A DNA stretch of 64,000 nt, from positions 26,128,980 to 26,192,979 of the forward strand of contig JAYGXS010000007.1 of assembly GCA_036362985.1 (NCBI GenBank). Reading direction: 5' to 3'. Under the pieces are notes generated by a model. That model was not told where the DNA came from. It searched no databases and was given only the letters and a program-made list of their open reading frames with translations. Origin of the DNA: Ligula intestinalis (taxonomy: Eukaryota; Platyhelminthes; Cestoda; Diphyllobothriidea; Diphyllobothriidae). Position numbers and translations under genes: made by a program. Shown here piece after piece: positions 44,507 to 56,700 of the stretch (position 1 is the first letter of the stretch; each line of letters begins with the position of its first letter).

Positions 44507-44773
44507 CTAATTGTAGCCATCATCGTAGGTGGGGTTCATCACGCGGGTTGTCGGTGGCTCGAAAATGGGATTCTCTGCCATTTCCCAGTGCACATTATCG
44601 TTGTGCATCTTGAACTTGGCCAGCTCACGACGATCGTCGATGGTAATGACAAGTTTGTAGATTAGCAGCAAGAGCAGGCCGCCAAGTACGATGGCCGCAA
44701 TTACGCCCAGGACGATGAAGAGGATGTTGGTGGTCTTGGTGCACTCGCTCTTGCGAACGATTTTCAGGTCAAC
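44507..44773 (-). CDS. Integrin beta exon: transmembrane segment and cytoplasmic tail
   Basis: 89 codons including the TAG stop at 44507-44509. After VDLKIVRKSECTKT comes a single hydrophobic helix (about residues 16-39, ILFIVLG to LLLLLIY). Then comes the membrane-proximal DDRRELAKF motif, equivalent to HDRREFAKF in animal beta-1 tails. The tail keeps both talin/kindlin-type turn motifs, NPIF (residues 69-72) and NPTY (80-83), and ends DDGYN. The acceptor is AATTTAG ending at 44774. The first motif has Phe instead of Tyr, so it cannot be tyrosine-phosphorylated. Confidence 0.95.
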   Translation of the reverse strand, partial: VDLKIVRKSECTKTTNILFIVLGVIAAIVLGGLLLLLIYKLVITIDDRRELAKFKMHNDNVHWEMAENPIFEPPTTRVMNPTYDDGYN

Positions 44774-47700
44774 CTAAATTAAATTAGGTAAAATGCGTTA
44801 CTGAACAGTATATAGTAGCAAGTACAAATAAGTATATGAAAATGTTCGGCATCAACGGACCTTGCGCTTGGCGTAGATGGCATCAGAGTAACGATAGGTA
44901 AACATGACACGACATGAATTCTCCGTGTAGATAATACACAAATTTGATCCATCTTTCTGGTTGGCTTCCTCAATGATCTGTACACGCTGTGTATCAATGA
45001 CGGTTGTGTTGCAGGACACCTGACAGGCCTCGGCAGCCTTGGGCGGGACGGTCATGGGCATCTCACCCTCCTTCGGCTCGGTCTGGTCAATCTTCGCCTC
45101 GTCCTCACCCAGGACTTCACGACGCAGGCAGAGAACGCACTTCTCTACGTTGGGGTCTGTACAGAGCGCGGACTCACCGCCCTGAATTTCGTTGCAGAGT
45201 TGACCGGTGAATCCACTGTTGCAGAAGCATTGGCCGCAGTCGCACACACCACGCCCAGAACATTTGGGTCCCTTAATTTAACAAAAGGAAGGCTGATACA
45301 AAACTGTTTGCATACAAAGTGAGGTTTGGATTAACACTAAAATGGTATATACATAGCTCTTAGCGCCTTCCGGTGTTGGTGCCCACGCCGTGCTAGAGGA
45401 CATGTAATCACAGATATCGAGCGGCCGTGCAAGGCAATAATACGGGCCACTGCAATAACCAATCGCAAGCGCCCACAACCAATCCAGTGGCCAATCGGAC
45501 ACTGACTGATTCTCACTTGACGATCATGCATTCACGCCCACGCCACCCTAGCGGAGAAACACGATCGCAGGCCCAGGATTTGCCGCATGTATGCCGCTGA
45601 CCACCCCTGAGATTCTACTGCTATCTCTCCCCCTAATGGTTATAGTGTTCTGAGTATAAACAATGCTTGGATTCTACTAGCTTCAAACGAATTAAGGGTG
45701 CCCAGAGCTTTGATGACGGACTCCTTAATAGTGAAAATATTATGCAGTTCAAAGAAGTGGCTAGACTTTTGATCGAGAATGGTGTATGTTTGCGGTTGCT
45801 CCTAATGAGAACGTAATTTCTTACAAAAGTATAGTTTTTGCGCAACCTTTCTAGGAGATATGACAGAAATCACATTAGAAAAAATAATTAGAATACATCA
45901 ACACAAAACGCATACAAACTGCTTCCTGATTGAAAGTGGCCAAAATGGACGCTTAGCGATCCAAGCAAAAGATAATGTTTCATGGTAATATTGATGGCAA
46001 TCGAACCTTAGGCCATGAGTTCAATTTCATAGCCGTCAATATACTCGCTCACGCCAGAAGCAAGACAAACCGATAACTGATTGAAGCCTGGTCCACGGAC
46101 AGGAGCCCAATTAATCGATGTATCGATTTGGCACCGCCGTGTAGAGCCCTGCGCAGTCACCTCCAGACAGATGTGACTGATAGTTGATTGGCTTACACTG
46201 CCTATAACTGTCACCTTCTTTGTTGCTGCTGCTGCTGCTGTCTCTGACGATGAATTCCCTTAGGAGGTTAAAAGCTCAGAAGGGTAAATAAACTGATGAT
46301 AGTGGGGTGCTCCCCGATCTGGTTACGGAAAGTTCTCATCACGTTTTGCCTTGGAGCTCAATCTGGAATCCCGACAGGCAGTCGCATTGCGACTTTTATG
46401 ACTGACTCATTACGGCCAATAATTTTAGTTGACCCAATTGTGAAAAAACTCAACGCATTTGGCGGGATTTTAACCCGCGTATCAGAGAAGGCCTTTGCCG
46501 GAAGCCAACGATCTAACCGCCAAGCTACAAACACCCCGCCTCGCGTCATGAATTTAATCATACTTGGGTCGATATTACCCGCCCAACTTTGCCGCTCGTA
46601 TGGAATCCACCAATGCGGGACAGCAAGTTGACTGCCCAAGCAGGATTTCCTAAGCAATCATCTAGAATGACTACTAGGCTGACTTAATTATTAAGTTGGT
46701 TTTGCAGATTTGCAGATTTGAGTTGACCCAATTGTTAAAAAAAAGTCGAGGCATTCGGTAGGATTTGGACCCGCGTATCAGAGAAGGCCTTTACTGGAAG
46801 TCAACGCTCTAACCGTCACCGTGTGGAGCCGAAATCTCAGGACAATAAATTAAATGATCCGGCGCTCGACTCGTCTCCTTACTTATTCAAGCAGATACCT
46901 GGAACGCGAACTTTCGCATTTATTCACTGCCGGCTGTTACGGCCTCTGTCGGGACTCAAGGGGCAGGTGAATTCCGTTAGCGGTTAGGTGGACGTTCATC
47001 CACGAATGCCCCAAATATTGCCCATCTGTAAAAAATTCGAACTGACCGACTGACTGACTGACTGACTGAATGACTGGCTAGTGGGTGGATTGATGTACTG
47101 ACTACCTCGGTCACCTGGCGCAGTATGAAAAAAACACTGTGCGGCCGCAGTTGGGGCTGCACACAGTGCTGCTGTGGGCAGCTGTTTCGCCTGGCACGAG
47201 CATGCACGCAAAAACACGAGGAGATGGTGCCAGCCACCACCGCTGACGCAGCCGCGCTCGTTGCAGCAGGGCGGTGCGCAGCGTTGGCCAGCCAGCCAGC
47301 CGCGGAGGCGCAACCGCACGGTCCGTGTTAGTCACACACACACACTGACTGACTGACCGACCGCGCTCCCACGCTCTCTCGCGTGGCGTACGCGCGCACG
47401 CACGCATGCGTCATCCTGCGTGCGTGTGTGTGCCAAGCGCACGCACGCGCGCGTTGGCGCGACCAACGCACCAATCAGGCGACAGCAGCATAACTCGTGG
47501 CACGAAGATGGCGGCGCCGGCGGCGACGACGACGATGGCAGCGGAGATTTTGCGGATACACATGTGCGATTACACTGTCTCAGTGTGGTGGTCCTCCACT
47601 TAGAGGAGCGTTCAGTGAATGCCACATCGGACATGCGCGTGGGCGGAAAGCTGTGGACATCAAACACTTTCTCCTGCTACCTATCGTCCTAGTGACTCTT

Positions 47701-50700
47701 AAACGTATCCTCCGAATGCACTCTCTTCAGTTGCCGGTGTTTCCTGTCCGTTTTAGCTGACATTATAATACAGCGCCACTGTAAAACGGGCAAGCAATTT
47801 GCTGATCGCATCCTTAGTTGAAGCCTTTAATTTTGAGCATTCGATGGCCTTTTACCATGACTCCTTACCTATTAAGTTGGTTTGGCAGATTTGCTTAATT
47901 TGCGTTGACCCAAGTGTTAAAAACTCTAGGAGTTCGGCGGGATTTGAACCCGCGCATCAGAGAAAGCCTTTGCTGGAGGCTAATGCTCTACCGCTAAGCT
48001 ACAAACGCCCGCTTCACGCCATGAGTTTAATCACACTTGGATCGATATTACCCGCTCAACTTTTCGCTCATATGGAATCCACCAATACGGGAGTAAGTTG
48101 ACTGCCCAAGCAGGATTTCCTAAGCAATCATCTAGAATCCACCAGAATGACTACTAGGCTGACTTAATTATTAAGTTGGTTTGGCAGATTTACTCGCCGT
48201 GAATGAAGCCATTTTTGCTGAAGATTTAGGATATTCCCTTCTACATGAAGTATGCTCCCTCTCTCTCGGCGTATGGCAGCAAGAGCGAGAGAATTCGCTA
48301 AACTGGCACGGATTACAGGAGGGGCCAGGAAACAAGTTGCACCCACAGCGCTCGTTGAGGAAGATTACCGCTGTCCCCAGAGCGTGTTGGTGACTTGCAC
48401 GGCACCTACTCCACTCTTCATATCTACGCCAACCAACCAGCTCCTGTGACAAGAAAAGGTTCGGACGAACGGAGACGAGGATGCGCAAGGTCATCCGTGC
48501 GTCCGATTCAGCACCACGCGGCTGAGGTGTCGCCTGGTCAAGGAACACTGTACCACGAAGTAAGAAGCCACTAGCATCTTCAAGTCATCGAAGTAACACA
48601 TCACTGGAAGAAAAACTGTCCAAATGGACGCCGGAAAAGAGACACCACAAACAATTTGGGTGCTTAACACTCGACGCCTTTCAAAATTATCAACAGCGCA
48701 AATAAGGAAGATTTTTCGGTTGGTCCGTAGGACCATTAAAAAGGTAGCAGTTAGTGCGAGAGAAACCGGGAATCCAAAATAGTTACGCTTGTTTAACCTC
48801 AAAAACTGAAACTCTTTGCTTGACTTTGGCACGTTCATTAATCTTCATTTTTGGAATAATCCGTTTGACCAAATTGCGAAAAACTCGGCAGCTTCGATGG
48901 AATTCGAACCTACAACAGCAATGGGAGGAGGCTTTAGTACAGCCAACGCTCTGGCTAACTTAGTTATGAGACCTCCACCGCGGGGCGAGAGTTTAATAAC
49001 GGTTGGGCAAATTTACGCGTCGAGCCTACTACAAGGAATGGAATCCACGAATCCCAACATACTAAGCTGACCGCCCAGCTAGGATTTCCTAGGCAATCAA
49101 ATTAAAATCTATTACCGGGCACACTTTATAAATAGAGAGATATGGCAGATTTTAATAATCGATTTGACCAAATTGCAAAAAACTCGGCGACCTTAGTGGG
49201 GGATTCGAACCCACGTTAACAAGGAGAATGCTTAGTTTTTGTAATAGCCGCTGATTTTCAAAGGTCAACAGTCTGTCAAAATGCTGAGCGAAGGAAGACC
49301 CTCTTGGATTCTGTGCATTTGCGCTGGAAAGGTTCCTAACATTCCGTTTCTGGGGACGCCGCACAGCCCATGATGAGCCAAGGCACTTAACGGCTTCGCG
49401 AGGGCCGCCTGTCGTGAGCCAGTTTTGTCGGCTCAATCCTGATTGGCCACTGTCGAACAATATCTGCCTTTGGCGTTCCTTTAAAACTACATACACCCTG
49501 TGCCTGACTGACTTACGGGCTCTTTGGGGTACCGGTTCGTGCTGATTAGAAGTACCAAGGCGGGTCATAACAATTTGGCGACGCACTGTCTCATTCTACA
49601 ATGGAGGAATTGTGCGCGGACTTGAAGCTGGTGTTGCAACAGCAACTGAAGGAAACCCTCACCGCCAAGATATCCACCCCCTCCACAGGCCAATCGAGTT
49701 CTGCTGGTGGCTCACAATCCGTCGATTCCATCGCCAGCAGCATTACCGAATTCTTGTATGACCCGCAGGCCCAGATTACCTTTGACTCCTGGTACAAACG
49801 ATATGAGGATTTATTCTCGGTCGATCTGGCTGCCCAAGAAGATGCATGGAAGGTACGACTCCTCCTTCGCAAACTGGGTCCAGCCGAGTAAGAACGCTAC
49901 ACGAACTTCATTTTGCCCAAGAATCCAAGAGACATTTTCTTCGCGGACACGTTGAAGACGTTGTCGCAGATTTTTGGTGAGCAGGCTTCACTGTTCAACA
50001 CCCGATTCCAGTGTCACCAGCTGTGCAAACGGGAATCTGACGATTTCATCACGCATGCCGGCATTGTGAATCGTGAGTGTGGGCGTTTTCGACTCGGCTC
50101 CCTAACCGAAGACCAGTTTAAATGCCTTATCTTCATCTTCGGCCTACAGTTCCCCAAGGATGCCGACATCCGGATGCGTCTTCTGTCCCACGTGCAACAG
50201 AGCAGCTCAGTTACCCTCCAAGAACCGGCTGCCAAGTGTCAAGCACTTATTAATCTTAAGCACGATTCGGCTGGGTCCAAGGCGCTTCTACTGCTGGCTC
50301 CGTGAATGCGGTCGTAACAGCTATGTTACCTTCGGTTTCGCGGCCTAAGCCATCTCCCAAGTCAGCCCCCAAGGCGAAATCCCCGGCCTCTCCTTGTCAG
50401 CACTGTGGCGCGTGGCATTTCAATCGGGACTGCACATTCCGGCAACATCACTGCCAGAATTGTAACCAGGTGGGGCTCCGTGACCGGTTCTACCGACCCT
50501 CACCTTGTGCAAGCAAGTCCGCCCCCGCCAATTCTAACGCCAAACGCCGTTCCAAGCCAAAAAGCAAGTCCCAAACTCAGTCGCCGCTCCGCCTTGTTTG
50601 TAATCAAGTGCAGACTCCGGCTATACCCGCAGTCCCCGACAACGGCATTCCCCAGGCCACCAAAATGCCTGCTCCTCAATCGCCAGATCTATGGCAAACT

Positions 50701-53700
50701 CCAGTTAGGCCTTGGTCTCGTGTGCACCTCGACCTCGCTGGCCCACTCGACGATATCATTTACCTTGCCGGGGCTGACGCCTACTCAAAGTGGCCTGAGA
50801 TTGCACCGCTGCAGCCGGCAAACGCCTTCCTACGGCGCATATTCAGCCAACACGGCCTACCGGATGTCCTGATGCCAGATAATGGCTCGCAATTTACCTC
50901 ATCGACCATTGAGGATTCCCGCCGCCAACACCACATCCAGCACCTACGCTCCCCGCCCTACCATCCTCAATCCAAAGGTCAGGCTGAAAGCTTTGTCGCC
51001 ACTTTCAAACGAGCCCTGTCGAAAGCTCGTGGAGAGGGGACCACGGATGAGATATTCCAGGCCTTCCTGTTCTCCTACAGGACCACCCCTAACGCGGCGT
51101 CTCCTAGTGGTGTCTCCGCCGCCGAATCCTTAATGCGCTGCTGCCTACTAATCTGCAGTCCCCACAGCCACTTCCACCTGTCTTTCGTGGCAAGATCTCC
51201 GTCGGAACACCGGTCTTTGTTCGCGACTACCGAACAGGGTTCCCAGACTGGATTGAGGGGACGATAACAGAGCACAGAGGCAGCATGCTGTTTGACGTCT
51301 CTGTCGGTGAGGACACCTGGGTTCGTCACCACAATCAGATCCAACGGCGGCAGTGCAGCAACCCATCCGGACCTAATTCAGGCGTTTCTCTGCCTCTCGA
51401 CATCCTGCTGGAAACCATTGCTATTCCAGCGGATCAGTCAGCTCCCGAACTGACTCCTGCAGCCTCTTCGGAAGTACCGCCTTTGGAGCCAGTTCCTGGC
51501 CCCGCACCCGTAGACCTGAAACCACCCACAACACGCCGGACCAATCGTTATCGCCAAAGTCCGCAGCGCATACAGGTCAATTCACGGCAAAAGCGGTACT
51601 GACAGATATGAAGGGGGGGGGGTGTTGGGACGCCGTACGTCCCATGATGAGCGAACGCACTCAACGGCTTCGCGAGGGCCGCCTGCCGTGAGCCAGTTTT
51701 GTCGGCTCAATCCTGATTGGCCACTGTCGAACAATATCTGCCTTTCGCATTCCCCTAAAACTACATACACCCTGTGTCTGACTGACTTGCGCTTGCTTGC
51801 ATTAACGCGCTGTACAGTGCTCTTGTCTGAGTAGACGCTCTGTCTAGCCGACTGGTCTTCTCACTGTCTCTCTTACGGGCGCTTTGGGGTACCGGTTCGT
51901 GCTGATTAGAAGTACCAAGGCGGGCCATAACACCGTTGATTTAGCATTGTCGCAAGGTTTAAATATGGCAATAGCAGCAAAATGATTTATTGGATCCATA
52001 TCATTTCGAGAGAGCTCCAATAACACAACGCTCTCCCATAACTAAAGAACATACAATTGCTTTATCTGCATTAAAAAGGCACAAGGAAATAGTTATTTCC
52101 AAACCTGACAAAGGTCATGGTGTGGTTATCCTCAATCGCTATGATTACGTTAAGAAAATGGAAGCCATTTTAAAAGATTCCAGTAAATTTCGTCTAGAAG
52201 CAAAAGGTAAAGATGAAACCAAGGCATTGGAAGCCTCTGCCTGGAAAATGATCAAGCTTCTGTTGGATAATAATCTAATGGATTCCAAAACAGCTCTGTC
52301 CCTAAAACCCAGGGGTTCATATATACCACGACTATATGGTTTACCAAAAACACATAAAAAGGATATTCCTTTACGGCCAATTCTATCCATGTCAAACTCA
52401 CCATTTCATAGACTAGCACAATGGCTTGTGAAGGAAATAGAACCAATTCGCAAAAGGTTTTCTTCTTACACATTAAAAGATAGTTTCCATTTTGTGGACG
52501 AAATAAGACACCAAAATATTTCCGACAAACACATGATATCCTTGGACGTTGAGTCATTATTTACCAACGTTCCCTTGGAAGAAACTATTGATATCATTTG
52601 CACTTATTCTTCGGATACCCGTCTGGCCCCTGAAATATTACGAAACTTACTATAATTATGTACAAAGAATGTCCAATTTCTATTCAACGGACAATTATAC
52701 CGACAAATTGACGGAGTCGCGATGGGAAGCCCACTAGGACCTACCTTTGCTGACATATTTATGGGCCATTTAGAAGACAAAGTATCTGCCAAATTGAACA
52801 AAAACACATTATACAGACGATATGTAGATGATATATTTGCGATTGTGGACAATCCAAGGGAAGCCGAAGGATTATTGTCTACAATGAACAGTCTACATCC
52901 TAAGATAAAATTTACCATGGAACAGGAACAAGATAACCATCTTTCCTTTCTCGACGTTAACTTATCCAGACAGAAAGATGGTTCCATTACACGGACGGTC
53001 TTCCATAAAAACACCTGGAAAGGACAGTATTTACATTATCTGAGTTTTGTTCCCATTCAATGGAAACGTAACTTGGTATATACTCTTTTCCAGAGGACCA
53101 GAATGATCTGTTCTACGGATACATTGGATAATGAATTAACCAACCTTAAACGCACACTTATGAAGCAAGGATATCCAAGTCAATTTATAGACAAATACAA
53201 TAAACCTCTCAGACCTAAATTGACGCAACAATTAGCACCAAAAAAGCCCGTCTTCATTTCCTTACCATTTAAGGGCGACAACATACTAAACAGCATCAAA
53301 AGACGCCTTCGTAATGCCATTGAAAGGACGTACTATGCTGCTGATCTGATAATATGCAATCTGACAAAGCCTTTACCAGTTCCTCATGCGAAGGATGCCA
53401 TGCCGATGCACGCCACCTCAAACTGCATTTATGAATTTACATGTACTTGCGGATGCAAGTACATAGGGCGAACGCAGAGGCAATTGGCCACCAGAGCTAA
53501 GGAACATTTACCTAGCTGGCTAATGAAACAGGAAAACAGAATTCCCCGACCTTCAATTACTGAACATCTGTTAGACTCGGGCCATTCTGTTGACCCCCAA
53601 ACGTCCTTCCGAGTACTTGTTCGAGCACGAACAACTCGCACTTTACGCTACCTGGAGGCAGCCTACATACGGCGGGTCAAACCCGACCTATGTAAACAGT

Positions 53701-56700
53701 TGGAGCATGTAGTGAACCTAACTTTGCCTTGGTAACATTGGCTCCCTGTTTATACATTTTTCCTCCTAAGTTGTTACTTCAGGTGTTTTTTCCCTGTTAT
53801 TTTTGCTGACCATAGCTTTTGAAATTCTCATGTTATTGATTAGCCACTTGGCCACTCCTTATGACCTTGTGTTGATATCGATTTTTCTGTACGAATTCAT
53901 TGTGTATCTTCTCTTTTGTGTTTCACGTTAAGTAATGAGAGGCGGCAACTGACGAGCTCTCTCGAAATGATATGGATCCAATAAATCATTTTGCTGCTAT
54001 TGCCATATTTAAATTTGCACCAGGGAAACGTTGCTTTAAATTGTCGCAAGGAATTTTGCGTTCGCCTGGCAGGTGGGGTTCAACGACATCAAGATTGCAG
54101 ATCCACTATCTGGGTCGAAAAGGTTTTTTCCGAAGGATTTACTCCAAAGTTGCGCACAAATTTCCTCAGTGTGGTAGAAGCAGCGCACGTCTACTCTCAA
54201 TATCAATCAAATCACGCGCAAGTCGCTGTCCTAAGCCCCCTTGTAGTGGTACGCACGGTGGACCACGTCGGATTCGATTATCGAATTGTCAGAATCCTGG
54301 AATTTCAGGAAACTACCCAATCAGATAAGCCTCCGCATGCTTACAGTCTCACCAGCGGTGGTGCAGGAGTAACCGGGAATCCAAAAATGGTCACGCTTTT
54401 TTTTACTTTAAAAGCCATAACTCCTTGCTTGAAGCTTCTAGTTGCGAAGGATGGAAACATCTTTTGGTATTAGTAGAGGTGTTTGGCAGATTTGAGTAAT
54501 TCATTCGAACCAATTATGGAAAATGTCAGGGGCCAACTCAATGGCGTGCGTAAACAGCCCTGATGAAAAGTTGCTACGGCAACCGACCGGTTCGCTCAGT
54601 CACAGTGCACTCGATAACGCCACACAGGTGCGGCCGGCACAGGACTCTAACACAGCTGGCAAGTTAGCAAGCGATCCACCCACAAGTGCATTGTCTGTAG
54701 CTTTGCCCAGCGCCCGCTAAGCCGTAGACTAGTACGTCAACTCCCATGACTCCCCCAGTCAATGAAGCTGTGTTTCTTGTGACTACCATCTAATTGGCCC
54801 GATCTTGTACATACGCGTTCGCTTGCTCTTAAGTATGCTGTACTAGGGTTGTTCTAAGACGTCTGCTTTCTGCACACTTCTTGTTGTGTTCTTCCTTCGG
54901 GGCTCACATGAGGCGTTAGTCAGACGGGAATATCGCAGCCTTGGCAACCGTTACAACAGAAAACAAACGCCAGCAAGGGGAAAGCCAAATGAGATACGAG
55001 GCCCCCACGAACAACCGTCATTGTAATCACTTGGGCCAATTGGCCCGCCGAGTCTACTGCAACCTATGGAATGCAAAAATTCTGATACAGTAAGAAATCA
55101 ATCTAGCATCCACCAGATGACTACCGGAGCTTATTAATAGGCATTCTGGGAAGATCACTGACCCTGTTCCACTTTGCAGTCATGCATGCAGCGGACCTCG
55201 TCGGATTCGACAGCCAAACCGTCAGAATCCGGGAACTATAGGAAACCACTCAGTCAGTTAAGTCTCCACATATAACGTCTGCCTGACAAGATGACATTCT
55301 CACAATGCCTGTTTCCCCCCTCCCTTCCTTCCGCAATGCCCACGCCCCCAAACGTCATTTGTCTTTGCACCCGGCTGTTCACACTTGCTGACCTGACGAT
55401 CACTTGACCGATATTCACTCACGCACACACGTGCTCCACACCCGTCAAAATAAGTAAGCCTGCCTAGGTGCCAATCGAACACGCCAAGCCGTGGCCACGC
55501 AGCAGGGGGCCTTTGTAGGCGACATCCCCTCGGGCAATTGCAACACATCGATAGAAAATTTGAACTCGCTTCACAGTCATGCAAAAGCAACTGTCATCAT
55601 CCCACACAAGAAACAATCGACTCTCCAAAGTCTGATGGATGCAGTCAGCACTAGCCCTGGCTTCGCCAGTGGCCACTGCCGCCTGAGGCAGCAACAAATC
55701 CCTCTCACGTGTGCGTTCTGTCTCCTAACTATATACCTTGGTGGATTTGGCCTGAATATTATAGTGCTCCGTCTACAATCAGACAAGTTAGACGCTACAA
55801 ACGCAGCCGCGACAGCGGTACGCTCTCACGATTGAGCGCCATGCCAGACTGAGTGGAAACTTTCCCCTAACTTTTCTGCAAACAATATATTGTTCCTACT
55901 AGTCTGGCCTACCCGAGGCTTATCTCTTCTATCGCCTTAACAACCGGGCCTGGAAGATCGCAGCCGTTAGGATTTAACCTGAATAGCCTCAACACTACGC
56001 GATAATGTCTCCTCGGCAGTCGTCACATGAGGCCTTGTGTGAGTCGGCCTGCGATTGGCTGTTCCAGAGGCCGAAAGCAGCAAGCCTTCCCAAAATACAC
56101 TTTGACTTGAGCTAGTCACGACAAGCGTTCACAAATGCACTTTGTATGGAGTTAGTCACTACACCTTCTGCTTGGGAATGGAAGTTTGCGGAGTGATGTT
56201 CCGAGCCTTTGTTAACTTCCGCCAGGGGCGACCTCCTTTGTTGGCAATTTTGAAGTGTTTCTTCTATGAGTCGAAGTGTAACCGACGCCCTTGTTCAAGG
56301 CCAACTGACTCAAGGTCATCCACTACCTCAGTCAGCGCTTTCAGACGAGCTGACCTGTAGGCAATTGACCGAAGCCCCTCGGGTAATATTACAAGCACCG
56401 CTTGGAGAACACGTGAATCTGCTCCGCAATCCTACTTAAGCAACTGCGACCTTCTCATTCGCCCCCTCAGGCCTGCCTGGACGTATTCAACACTAGCCCT
56501 GGCTTCGCCAGTGGCCACTGCCGCCTGGGACAGCAATTTGGAGTTCTGTACTTACAAGAAATCCCTCTCACGGGTGCTTTCTGCTTTTTCCCTCCAACCT
56601 GAGATTCGGCCTGATGACTGTAGCGATCCCAGTACACCCACTACTTAGACCGCTACAAATCAACCGTTCGGCTCTACGGTCCGTGCCTTCTAGTTAGACT

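Larger units (their letters stand above)
49349..51932 (+). mobile_element. Internally deleted Gypsy-type LTR retrotransposon
   Basis: The left LTR (49349-49572) and right LTR (51623-51932) share TCCTGATTGGCCACTGTCGA, ACAATATCTGCCTTT and GGGGTACCGGTTCGTGCTGA and end ATAACA. CCGTT flanks both sides (49344-49348, 51933-51937), a 5-bp target duplication. A purine tract (GAAGGGGGGGGG) directly precedes the right LTR. TTTGGCGACGC next to the left LTR is the likely primer-binding site. Inside are gag, a zinc knuckle and integrase; protease, reverse transcriptase and RNase H are absent. At 2584 bp it is about half a normal Gypsy. Confidence 0.9.

Noticed and set aside
47332..47692. Overlapping 90-111-codon ORFs on both strands
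   Set aside because: The region is GC-rich with simple repeats, so long stop-free frames are expected by composition.
47928..48010. tRNA gene on the minus strand
   Set aside because: A and B boxes and two stems are present, but extra bases before the anticodon stem, a long variable region and the repeated SINE body show a SINE head, not a functional tRNA.
53945..53970. CTGACGAG...CTCGAAA near the 3' terminus of the 52-kb PLE, resembling a hammerhead core
   Set aside because: The core-like words are present but only one stem II pair forms and no stem I partner is visible, so I do not call a ribozyme.
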